This document shows positions 34,170 to 42,606 of a DNA stretch of 64,000 nucleotides, one piece after another. Origin of the DNA: Dulcicalothrix desertica PCC 7102 (GTDB lineage Bacteria; Cyanobacteriota; Cyanobacteriia; Cyanobacteriales; Nostocaceae); contig NZ_RSCL01000025.1 in the NCBI RefSeq assembly GCF_003991905.1, forward strand, positions 54,687-118,686. The letters run 5' to 3'. A program made the translations under genes and the position numbers. Each line of letters starts with the position of its first letter. Within the stretch, counting starts at the first letter, position 1. Below the pieces are notes generated by a model. That model was not told the DNA's origin and made no database searches. It was given only the letters and a program-made list of their open reading frames with translations.

Positions 34170-35221
34170 GGTGCGAGCTTAAGAGCTTTTTCCTTAGCAC
34201 CATAATTTGAGTTGTTGACTATGGTTTTTACTTTCTTACGAAAAGATTTGAAGTTGTCCTCACTTGGGACGCAACAGTTCCTCTTCTCGGAGATGCATCT
34301 GTCGAAAAGAGGACGATGCGAGAATATAGAGGATGGAGTCTACATTTGTTATTCAGGTTGTAGCTTTCCCGTAAGACACTTTTATCGGACTAGTTCACTA
34401 GTATCATCTCCCCTGTCTTCGCCAGTGTTGTCACCTGCTCCCGATTGCAACTGATTGCGCCTGCTTCCAGCTTTGCTCTGTATGGGTAGGTTTTTTTAAA
34501 TCTCGGAAATAGTTGAGAAAATTCTCAATTACCGAACGAGGTTTCGTTGTTCCAAGATTTGGGCATCGGCTGAAATGGACAAAAAACGACCAAATCCAAA
34601 ATACCTACACTTGAAAGTCCCCCGACCCCTCCTCATAAGGCTACCGTGTACACACATCTCCTCAAAGCAGGGGGCTTCGGTAGCACTTTGGCAGGGGAAG
34701 TACGGAAAATCAAGGAATTGGAGAGTTGGGGGAACTCGCGACTGTGGCGCCGTTCTTAAAACCAAGCGCCTCCAAAACCTCCTCCCCGCCCAGCATCCCA
34801 AACATCCTAAGCACCCGTTGCACACTTTTCAAGACTTGTGTGTACACCGTAGCCTCATAAGGGTAGGTTTTTTTTTCTAAAAAAGGTGAAAAGGCAAGGT
34901 GGACAAGGATGGAAGGCAGACAAGGTAGAAAAACGCCTCAAGAGTCTACTTGTCTTCCTGTCACCCGTATATGGGGTTTGGAGCGGAAAAAACCGACCCT
35001 TGTCAGCCCGACCCCTCTCCTACAAGGATACTGCTGGCGATTCAGGGGTAACACCCCACACCTTAACGATAAATCAAGCATTTCAGCGATAAGTGGCGCC
35101 TCAAACAATGGCTCAAAAACCCTATTAAATCGTTGCCGTGAGGTGTCAGACCTACCATTCGCCAGCAGTATCCTACAAGGAGAGGGAGCAATTGTACTCC
35201 CATTCCCTAGTCGGGAATATC
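34170..35221. repeat. GC-richer repeat mosaic downstream of exosortase
   Basis: This is about 1 kb without a supported gene. It contains a 224-bp element (34635-34858) whose ends ATAAGGCTACCGTGTACACA and TGTGTACACCGTAGCCTCAT are inverted. A 36-bp sequence at 35008-35043 is repeated inverted at 36559-36594. A related copy at 35157-35186 has its TCCTTGTAGGA core flipped to TCCTACAAGGA. GGGTAGGTTTTTTT occurs at 34483-34496 and 34861-34874. Open frames here show no family signal and appear to be by-products of the repeats. Confidence 0.65.
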
Positions 35222-36058
35222 TTAAGTTTTTGCATTTGAACGATTCGATGTACCCGAACCAAGCATAAACCAGCAAAATACACCCAAACACAAAACTGCT
35301 ATGAGCGAGAATATAAGCGAACCATCTCCTTCATGCCAATATTTAAATGCTTCTCTTTGATTACTTGCTACTAAGTTTGCCATTAAAGCAACTCGAAACC
35401 CATTTACAATAAATGCTACTAGAGTTGCTACTATTGGAACTAGTATTCTTTTTTTAATATCTAGGGTAAACATTAACAAGAATAAACACGCTATACCTAA
35501 CATTTGCCCAATTAACTCGATTCCAGAACAACCACCATATACTTCAACAGAACCTGTTTTTAGATGAATATTTTCTCCATTACGAATTACCTCTGTACCC
35601 ATATACCATAAAATAAATGCAGCAAATTTAGCTGTGAATTGAGAAATATCAAATGGAATTCGAGGAATTACATTTGTAATGGAAAAAACTATTAAAATCA
35701 ATAATTCTTTTTTATACTGTGCCAATCTTTTAAATCCAGAGGCTAATAAGGCTACACAAAATCCTAAAAGTGGAGGTAAAACAAGTAAAAACATACCAAA
35801 GCTAGTTAATGATGCAGCTTTGACAAGTAGCAATATTAAAAGTGAGAAAGCAAATAGACTTGAAAACATCCCACTTTCGAGATGCAAGTCATTGCGTCTA
35901 TCCCATATAAGTGAAGATACTGCTGCCCAAAATAAGCAGCTTACACTAAATAGGCTTGAATTATCGGCAATCCATACCAGAGTTAGGTAAATGGTTATAC
36001 AGCCTATCGCAATTCCGGAAAGCCAAAATTTGGGATTTTTGAGTTGAAGGCTAGTCAT
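35222..36058 (-). CDS. Cyanoexosortase (transpeptidase for PEP-CTERM proteins)
   Basis: This integral membrane cysteine transpeptidase of about 278 residues recognises PEP-CTERM signals. Numbered from the upstream ATG at 36067, the catalytic residues are C180 in YGGCSGIE, R225 in VNGFRVALMA and H245 in KYWHEGDGS. Seven to eight membrane helices are visible. I start it at the second ATG (36058; MTSLQLKNPKFW) because the deleted paralogue begins at the equivalent codon and a GAG-type site precedes it. It stands alone, 3 kb from its usual partner gene (31506-32156), bounded on both sides by repeat elements. Confidence 0.92.
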   Translation of the reverse strand: MTSLQLKNPKFWLSGIAIGCITIYLTLVWIADNSSLFSVSCLFWAAVSSLIWDRRNDLHLESGMFSSLFAFSLLILLLVKAASLTSFGMFLLVLPPLLGFCVALLASGFKRLAQYKKELLILIVFSITNVIPRIPFDISQFTAKFAAFILWYMGTEVIRNGENIHLKTGSVEVYGGCSGIELIGQMLGIACLFLLMFTLDIKKRILVPIVATLVAFIVNGFRVALMANLVASNQREAFKYWHEGDGSLIFSLIAVLCLGVFCWFMLGSGTSNRSNAKT

Positions 36059-36921
36059 GTATGTCATCTCAGTACCAGGCGCCGTCTATCTATACATCGA
36101 CGTATCAAAACGTAATCTAAAACTTGAATATCAACTCAACTGGCAAGCAAGTGAGGGTAGTATGCCTATGTGTACAACAATTTGAACTTATCTAAGAAAA
36201 AATATCTAGTATAAGTGGGGTTAATACCTAAGTAATAATATTTACCTTTGACATCTGTCAAAAGCAATACGCTTTGCTTGGCTTTACCTAAATTTTAAAT
36301 TTAGAGCTATATATATTAGTGACTGAATAGTCAGATATCATGAGCTTTTGGTCACTGTGAGGGTTTTGTACTTGTTACAATTATAAAAAACACGTAAATT
36401 TACTACTGTTAATAAAAATAAATAATACCGACTATTGTATCGAATTTGGAGTTTGCCCACTCTTTACATTATCTTTTGATCCCCCTAACCCGCCTTGATA
36501 AGGCTATGGTGTACACACAAGTCTTAAAATAGTCCCAAATATTAAGAACCCCACCCCCGAATCGCCAGCAGTATCCTTGTAGGAGAGGGGTCGGTGGAGA
36601 GGTTTTCAACCCAAGCGTGAAAAGTCAGAATGGTTTTATGTCAAACGCTCTCTTTTAGGTTCAATATTATCAATAAGCCGTAGCTATTGATCATAAATGT
36701 CGGCGCCTCTTGAATGCTTACCTATTAAGGCTTGAGCCAAGCTGGACGAGCTTTTAGGAGACTTGTGTGTACAGGGTAGTACAACCTAGCCGCGCGTAAG
36801 GGGTAGAACAATATTCAATACTACTCGGTTAAGCCTAAAAGTAGAATAATATGTAGATTGCTGGGATCAAATAACTATATCCAATAACAAAAAGGGTAGC
36901 AAATTTGCTACCCTTTATATA
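36059..36921. repeat. Exosortase upstream region and 283-bp repeat element
   Basis: There is no gene in this 860-base stretch. 36155-36310 is paralogous to the upstream region of the deleted exosortase copy. An element at 36498-36780 is bounded by inverted GTGTACACAC-core ends (ATAAGGCTATGGTGTACACA and AGACTTGTGTGTACAGGGTA). It contains the 36-bp repeat GAATCGCCAGCAGTATCCTT... at 36559-36594, identical in reverse to 35008-35043. The exosortase promoter should lie within about 36070-36160. Confidence 0.65.
36891..36916 (-). terminator. Intrinsic terminator of tRNA-Gln
   Basis: AAAGGGTAGCAAA is followed by its exact reverse complement TTTGCTACCCTTT. On the minus strand the stem is followed by a run of T (CCCTTTTTG). 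It begins 6 bases after the 3' end of the tRNA, the correct place and orientation for a Rho-independent terminator. Confidence 0.85.
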
Positions 36922-36993
36922 CTGAGGCGCTAGGATTCGAACCTAGGGATGTCGGGACCAAAACCCGATGCCTTACCACTTGGCGACGCCTCA
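36922..36993 (-). tRNA. tRNA-Gln (anticodon TTG)
   Basis: The minus strand folds into a 72-base cloverleaf: acceptor stem TGAGGCG/CGCCTCA with discriminator G, D arm GCCAAGTGGTAAGGC, anticodon stem TCGGG/CCCGA around the loop TTTTGGT (anticodon TTG), and T arm CTAGG/CCTAG with TTCGAAT. CCA is not encoded. The T at position 1 and the overall sequence match cyanobacterial tRNA-Gln. A strong terminator follows. Confidence 0.95.
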
Positions 36994-37244
36994 TTGCATC
37001 AACATTAACCAATATAGTAGTGGCTGCCACTAATGTCAAGTAGTTTTGCCCAATTTTTCTAATTACACTTTTCTTACTTTAGTTTTTGACTGATAATCAA
37101 GAACGAGCTAAACTGCAACACCTATAAATTTAGTTGGCAAGTTGGCACCTGTTAGAGGTGGTGAGGAGCCAAAATGAATGTTAACAGGTTATGCTGTACT
37201 GACCCTTTCTCTATGTCAAAAACTACACTTTTTCTTACTTAGCT

Positions 37245-37553
37245 ATGTTGTCTACCAAATTTGGTATAAATTTTATTAATACTTCAACGTTATTTAACTT
37301 TCTTGCAACCAGGCTAAAAGCAAAAAGAATAAAGACACATGATTACACAAATCAGGTGTCTGGTCAAGACTATGTATTTGAAACAATAGATGACCATACC
37401 AAAGGTTATATGACGGCACAGGGAAAAGGTGTTACGGTTGGCGATTTTATTACTTTACAGGACGGCGCCGAGGTTTATCATTACCAAGTCGAGCAAATTG
37501 AGTACTACTCTAACCCCTCTGATATGTGGACTGGTGTGTTAAAGCGCGTCTAG
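37245..37553 (+). CDS. Small conserved-looking hypothetical protein
   Basis: This 102-residue protein has a soluble C-terminal half with a beta-rich pattern (QDYVFETIDDHTKGYMTAQG, VGDFITLQDGAEVYHYQVEQ). It looks like a small barrel fold. The first 30 residues are more variable and the true start could be further downstream. No catalytic motif, signal peptide or named family is recognised. It contains a GGCGCC site and has codon use like the resident genes. It lies alone between tRNA-Gln and the polysaccharide cluster. Confidence 0.6.
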   Translation: MLSTKFGINFINTSTLFNFLATRLKAKRIKTHDYTNQVSGQDYVFETIDDHTKGYMTAQGKGVTVGDFITLQDGAEVYHYQVEQIEYYSNPSDMWTGVLKRV

Positions 37554-38350
37554 AGTTGCATTCCAATAAGGAACTAGTATAATTTTTAACTTTTATATAT
37601 TTATTTTTAATAATTTATTAACGTTATATTTACCGTACTTGTTATACATTTTTCTTGAACTATTACAATTTCTGATAAAAAGCGCTCGTTTGTGGAGCCT
37701 GAATGATGAGGTTTATCAAAATTTGAATTTAATATATACAGGACTGCTTGTATATATCCGGATTAAATTGCTAACTTTACACAATCTTTTTGAAGAAAAA
37801 CAATCACTTTAAAACGGATTACCTGAAAATTCACCAGGTCGCATCAGTGTTTTACCTGATTTTTGCTGCAAGCATTTCAATAATTAGATTATCATTTTAA
37901 TTTAAAGATGTTGGCAATAGTTGCCAAATTGGCAAGAAAGTGTGACAAAATCGTTACGAAAACTACAAGCAAAAACTCACATGCTTTGTTTTTTGGGGTT
38001 TTTATCTGTATCCATGCTATTTACAGCAAACATCTCAGTTGTCGAGTCAAAGATAAGAGCAAGCAATATTGCTCATGCAAAGAATATATTTAGTTGTAAA
38101 TATAGTCACAAAGTAATTTTGTGAGCATAATTTAAATTACTATTTTTAATGACAGAAAAGTCTTACGAATAGGATGTTATGGATTATTTAAGTCAACAAA
38201 ATCAAGGAGATTAAGAGAGTAATAAACAAAAAATATCTCGTATATATCCTGACAGTGCATTTACTGAGATGAAGTATGTGATACATAGTATGAAGTAAAA
38301 GTACAAAATCACAGGTCAAGTCCAAATAAGTGCAGTAAACAGGTAACTAG
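37554..38350. other. AT-rich region upstream of polysaccharide cluster
   Basis: This stretch of about 800 bases has no supported gene; short open frames at 37908-38124 lack family signals. It should contain the promoter of the export operon. No convincing -10/-35 pair, riboswitch or repeat was identified, apart from short AT-rich palindromes. Confidence 0.5.
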
Positions 38351-38560
38351 ATGAATAATAAAGAAATCCTAATTGGGACTGGAAGAATTGAAAGTCAGTA
38401 TTGGCGAGACCAGTGGAAACACAGAGCTATTCTACTTTCTGGCATGGCGAGATTATTTGGGTACGCTACAAGCAAGGATGTTTCGTTTGAGTCCAACAGT
38501 AGGGTAAAGCAAATTAACATAAGCCGACGTAACAAAATGAGGTTATTCATCCTATCATGA
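38351..38560 (+). pseudogene. Possible fragment of an ABC-2 permease N-terminus
   Basis: This 69-codon frame begins MNNKEILIGTGRIESQYWRD followed by QWKHRAILL. It resembles the cytosolic N-terminus of cyanobacterial Wzm/TagG permeases (typically xYWRDLWRYRELF). The similarity then disappears. The frame ends 4 bases into the intact permease gene that follows. It may be the remnant of a permease that was replaced, or a spurious frame. Confidence 0.35.
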
Positions 38561-39471
38561 GCCAGAAGAGCCAGCGGAATTCTACACAAGATAAAGTTTC
38601 AAAGCAGACTCAAGGCGCCGCTCGCAGACCGATTAGAGTGGTGCATCGACCTGAAAGTAGCATGAGGCATCCGCTTCAGTTATTTAAAAACATGGGACGG
38701 GATTTATTCGCATCACGAGAACTTGCTTGGCGCCTCATGGTGCGGGATATTAGCGCTCAATACCGTCAGTCATTTTTAGGCTTTTTATGGGCGGTTATAC
38801 CTGCGGTAGTTCTGGCTGCTACCTTTACCTTTGCCAAAAACGGTGGGGTTGTAAATATCGGTAATACTGATATTCCCTATCCTGCTTACGTTATGTTTAG
38901 CATGACATTATGGCAAACCTTTGTCGAATCACTCTTAGGTCCAATTCAAGCGGTAGCAGCAGCCAAGGCAATGGTAGCAAAGATTAGCTTTCCTCGTGAA
39001 GCCTTGGTTATTGCCAAATTAGGAGAAGTCTTTTTTAACTTTGGCGTCAAGCTGATTCTAATTATTGGCTTATTTATCTGGTTTCAAATACCAGTAACTT
39101 GGAACCTAATTTTAGCCCCAGTTGCCTTAATTCACTTGATAATACTGGGAACTTCTATAGGAATGTTTTTAGCTCCCGCAAGCGCACTTTATCAAGATTT
39201 TTCTAAAGGTATTACCTTAGCAACTAGCTTTTGGCTATTTCTTACACCAGTTGTTTACCCAGTTCCAACTGATGGAGTATTTGGCAGCATTGTTAAACTT
39301 AATCCCGTTACACCTTTACTAGTAACAACGCGGGAGTTAGCAACAACAGGTGTAATCTCAAATTCGCAAGGATTTTGGATAGCGAGTTTAATTGGAATCT
39401 TCGGATTGTTGATAGCTTGGGTTATCTACCGTCTTGCAATGCCTTATGTAGTTGAGAGGATTAGTTCGTAA
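38557..39471 (+). CDS. wzm: ABC-2 polysaccharide exporter permease (Wzm/TagG type)
   Basis: This 304-residue inner-membrane permease exports lipid-linked polysaccharide together with the ATPase encoded next. After a basic N-terminus of about 45 residues comes the family block SRELAWRLMVRDISAQYRQSF, then six membrane helices (for example FLWAVIPAVVLAATFTF, LWQTFVESLLGPIQAVAAAK, LTPVVYPVP). The gene starts a run of plus-strand cluster genes and is 2 bases from the ATPase gene. Its first 180 bases carry two GGCGCC sites, the last before an 11.7-kb gap in that motif. Confidence 0.93.
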   Translation: MSQKSQRNSTQDKVSKQTQGAARRPIRVVHRPESSMRHPLQLFKNMGRDLFASRELAWRLMVRDISAQYRQSFLGFLWAVIPAVVLAATFTFAKNGGVVNIGNTDIPYPAYVMFSMTLWQTFVESLLGPIQAVAAAKAMVAKISFPREALVIAKLGEVFFNFGVKLILIIGLFIWFQIPVTWNLILAPVALIHLIILGTSIGMFLAPASALYQDFSKGITLATSFWLFLTPVVYPVPTDGVFGSIVKLNPVTPLLVTTRELATTGVISNSQGFWIASLIGIFGLLIAWVIYRLAMPYVVERISS

Positions 39472-39473
39472 TT

Positions 39474-40760
39474 ATGATGAGTATCAACGAGCAAGAAATT
39501 TCAGAAAAGCCACAGAATAATGATAGTGAAGTTGTTCTATCAGTTAATGGGGTTTCCAAAAGGTTTTGTCGAGATTTAAAGAAGTCTTTATTCTATGGCG
39601 TTCAGGATATTGCCTCTGAAGTATTAGGATTGCGGGAGAAAGGTGATAAATTGCGACCCAAGGAGTTTTGGGCATTAGATAATGTTAGTTTTCAATTGCG
39701 TCGGGGAGAAGCATTAGGTTTAGTCGGAAAAAACGGTAGTGGAAAATCAACGCTGCTGCGGGTTATTGCAGGTTTGATTAAGCCAGATACTGGCTTTGTC
39801 GAAGTAAACGGTAGAGTTGCACCGTTAATTGCATTAGGAGCAGGATTTAATCCCATTTTGACAGGACGGGAAAATATTTATGCTAATATGTCAATTTTGG
39901 GTTTGTCCAAGAAGGAAATCGATGAACGATTTGATGAAGTTTTAGAGTTTGCAGAAATTGGTGATGCAATAGATTCTCCAGTACAAAGCTATAGCTCTGG
40001 AATGGCTGCAAGGTTGGGCTTTGCCAGCGCAATACATACTGAGCCGGATATTTTGTTAATTGATGAAGTGCTGGCGGTGGGAGACATTAGATTTAGACAA
40101 AAATGTCATCGTCGATTAGCTAAATTACTTAATAATGGTGTTTCATTTATTTTGGTAACTCATAATTCACAGGAAATATTTTCTTCTTGTAAATCTGCCG
40201 TCTACTTATCAAAAGGTAAATTTATTGCTCAGGGAACTCCAAGTTACATTATTAACCAATATGAGAAAGACTTATTTATAGATAAAACTCCCGAACAATT
40301 TGGAACTGTATTTTTATCAAATGAGAATAAAAGTAAAACTCATGGTTTAAATATTACACATTTACTTTTTAGGGATAAAACTGGAAATATTATTAAAACG
40401 CCAACGACTGGCGAGCAGATTAATTTCTGTATTGGATGTGAAGTTCATGAAAAACTAGAGAAAGTTAACATTTACTTATTGATTTCAGAGCAAGGAGGCG
40501 AGGGCGATATAGTTTTGTCTATTGATAGTGCAATAGAGGGCAACATATTTTCTATAAATCCTGGAAATCACGAAATATATTTAAACATGTCACCTATTTG
40601 CCTAAAACCAGGTGTGTACATTATGAAAGTTATTATAAAAAAAGATTTACTTTCTACACTAGACTATTTTGAAAAGTTTTTCTTTACTGTAGATAGCAAG
40701 AAAGCAATGAATCGCTCATTGTTTTATCAACCGCTAAATTGGAATATTGTAAGTAAATAA
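39474..40760 (+). CDS. wzt: ABC exporter ATPase (Wzt/TagH type)
   Basis: This 428-residue ATPase drives export of the polysaccharide. Walker A is GLVGKNGSGKSTLL (about residues 83-96), the signature is QSYSSGMAARLGFA and Walker B is ILLIDEVLAVGD, followed by the switch His in LVTHN. The C-terminal domain from about 290 to 428 is a Wzt-C-like beta-sandwich, which in characterised systems recognises the modified end of the glycan. The exported polymer is then probably recognised by a terminal modification. Confidence 0.93.
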   Translation: MMSINEQEISEKPQNNDSEVVLSVNGVSKRFCRDLKKSLFYGVQDIASEVLGLREKGDKLRPKEFWALDNVSFQLRRGEALGLVGKNGSGKSTLLRVIAGLIKPDTGFVEVNGRVAPLIALGAGFNPILTGRENIYANMSILGLSKKEIDERFDEVLEFAEIGDAIDSPVQSYSSGMAARLGFASAIHTEPDILLIDEVLAVGDIRFRQKCHRRLAKLLNNGVSFILVTHNSQEIFSSCKSAVYLSKGKFIAQGTPSYIINQYEKDLFIDKTPEQFGTVFLSNENKSKTHGLNITHLLFRDKTGNIIKTPTTGEQINFCIGCEVHEKLEKVNIYLLISEQGGEGDIVLSIDSAIEGNIFSINPGNHEIYLNMSPICLKPGVYIMKVIIKKDLLSTLDYFEKFFFTVDSKKAMNRSLFYQPLNWNIVSK

Positions 40761-40814
40761 TAACTTACAATTGCTAAACTAGACTATGCTTATTATTTAG
40801 ATACAAGAGGAAAA

Positions 40815-41780
40815 ATGAAACCAACAGTATTTATTCATACTAGTTCTCATGAAATTGTCTCAGGAAAAGTTGCAATGTATTCACACATGAGAGCTTCAAA
40901 GCATCTTGACAAATTTGATATTCAGCTTATCCAGCTAGAAGACTATCCACATTTAATAAAACGTCATGGTCAAAGCTGTATTAGATTTGGAAAGGAGGCT
41001 GCTTGGTACAAAGATGTTCCTCAATCTTTTCTACCATTGCGATTTCTAGTGCCTCAACTAATGGGCTATGAAGGTAGGGCTATCCTTACAGATCCTGATA
41101 TTTTTGCTGTTAGAGATGCATATGAACTACTAACCCGCGACATGGGAAATAAAGCAATTCTTTGTCGCGAATTTGGAGATAAATACAAAGGTTATAATTC
41201 TAGCGTAATGTTACTTGATTGTAGTAAGTTAAAACACTGGAAGTGGGAAGAAAGAATTGATGAAATATTTGCGAGTAAACTCGACATTCAAGATTGGATA
41301 TCATTACGAACAGAGCCTGAAGAAATAATTGGAACTTTTGAGCAAGAATGGAATGATTATGATTCTTTAACTCAGAAAACTAAATTTTTGCATAATACAC
41401 GTCAAATAACACAGCCTTGGAAAACGGGTTTGCCTTTTAAAGAAAAAAACATGAGTAACTACAATAAAGGTGATAAAGAGGAAACTCGTTGGGAAAAACT
41501 ATATGATGTAGTTAAGTATAATAAATATGGAAAACGTCAACTGTTCAAGTCTATTAAAAATATAATTTTGTATGGAGAAGCTAAATTATATCAAAAGCAT
41601 CCAGACGTAAAACAAGAAAAGTTATTTCTTTCTCTTCTAAAAGAATCTGTAAATAAAGGATTAGTGACTTCTGAACTTTTACAATCAGAAGTTAAACAAG
41701 GACATATTCGTCCTGATATATTTAATATATTACAATCAGTAAGTTATTCACCATCAGATGTTTTGCAAACAGTTAGTTAG
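40815..41780 (+). CDS. Putative glycosyltransferase (GT-A, GT8-like)
   Basis: This 321-residue protein has a GT-A-like pattern: an N-terminal strand (TVFIHTSSHEIVSGKVAMYS), RAILTDPDIFAVRDAYELL with a D-x-D metal site (TDPD), and YNSSVMLLDCSKLKHWKWE, reminiscent of family 8 transferases. The C-terminal 100 residues are Lys-rich and helical. No close family is recognised, so sugar specificity is open. AGAGGAAAA lies just before the ATG. It lies in the segment without GGCGCC. Confidence 0.6.
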   Translation: MKPTVFIHTSSHEIVSGKVAMYSHMRASKHLDKFDIQLIQLEDYPHLIKRHGQSCIRFGKEAAWYKDVPQSFLPLRFLVPQLMGYEGRAILTDPDIFAVRDAYELLTRDMGNKAILCREFGDKYKGYNSSVMLLDCSKLKHWKWEERIDEIFASKLDIQDWISLRTEPEEIIGTFEQEWNDYDSLTQKTKFLHNTRQITQPWKTGLPFKEKNMSNYNKGDKEETRWEKLYDVVKYNKYGKRQLFKSIKNIILYGEAKLYQKHPDVKQEKLFLSLLKESVNKGLVTSELLQSEVKQGHIRPDIFNILQSVSYSPSDVLQTVS

Positions 41781-41916
41781 TTAATTAACTATTTAGTAAT
41801 ATAGCCAATATTTTTATTTATTAGAAGGCTATTTTACATAACTTATAAATCAAACAGGTGCATGAGTGCAAAACAAATTAATATTTGTAGTAATATACCT
41901 TTTTTAGCTATTACTT

Positions 41917-42606
41917 ATGTCAATTATTACAATTATCCCTGCCCGTGGTGGTTCCAAAGGTGTCCCCCGTAAAAATGTACGCTTATTAGGAGATAAACCA
42001 TTAATCGCTCATTCTATTTTGGATGCCAAAGAAGCCAAACTTGTAGATAAAGTATATGTTTCTACTGATGACCCAGAAATTGCTGAAGTTTCTAGTAAAT
42101 ATGGAGCCGAAATAATCAGCCGTCCTGATGAAATTGCAGGCGATACTGCATCTTCAGAAACTGCTTTAATGCATGGAGTGTCTGAAATTGAAAAAAAAGG
42201 CATTTTTCCAGAATTAATCATATTTTTACAATGTACTTCTCCAATTAGAAGCGGTGAGGATATTGACCGAGCTATTGAAAAAATTAAAAAAGAAAATGCT
42301 GATTCTTTATTATCAGTAACTTTATCTCACAGATTTCTTTGGGAAGAAGTTGATGGAAAAGCAAAGTCAATTAACTATGACTATTGCCATCGTCCCCGTC
42401 GTCAAGATATGAAAGCACAATATGTAGAAAATGGTTCTATTTATATATTTAAGCCTTGGATACTAAAAGAACTAGGAAATCGTTTAGGTGGAAAAATTTC
42501 TTTGTTTCCAATGATAGAAACAGCAAGTTTGGAGATTGACTCAGTTTTTGATTTTGAAGTAGCAGAATTTATCGTAAATAAAGAGGTTGTATCCAATGCT
42601 GATTGA
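41917..42606 (+). CDS. neuA: CMP-nonulosonate (sialic-acid-type) cytidylyltransferase
   Basis: This 229-residue enzyme transfers CMP to a nonulosonic (sialic-type) acid. The signature IIPARGGSKGVPRKN is at residues 6-20. RPDEIAGDTASSETALMHGV and FLQCTSPIRSGEDIDRAI are family blocks with the metal-binding Asp residues near the C-terminal end (SVFDFEVAE). The gene overlaps the NeuB fusion that follows, so both steps of nonulosonate synthesis are translationally coupled. The exact sugar (Neu5Ac, legionaminic or pseudaminic acid) cannot be read from the sequence. Confidence 0.9.
   Translation: MSIITIIPARGGSKGVPRKNVRLLGDKPLIAHSILDAKEAKLVDKVYVSTDDPEIAEVSSKYGAEIISRPDEIAGDTASSETALMHGVSEIEKKGIFPELIIFLQCTSPIRSGEDIDRAIEKIKKENADSLLSVTLSHRFLWEEVDGKAKSINYDYCHRPRRQDMKAQYVENGSIYIFKPWILKELGNRLGGKISLFPMIETASLEIDSVFDFEVAEFIVNKEVVSNAD

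Noticed and set aside
34575-35291. Several overlapping 98-119-codon frames on both strands
   Set aside because: They run through inverted-repeat elements, have mutually exclusive frames and show no domain; they are by-products of GC-richer repeats.
37908-38124. Two overlapping short frames with many Cys or Lys residues
   Set aside because: No start-site support and no conserved pattern; the two frames overlap each other in different phases.
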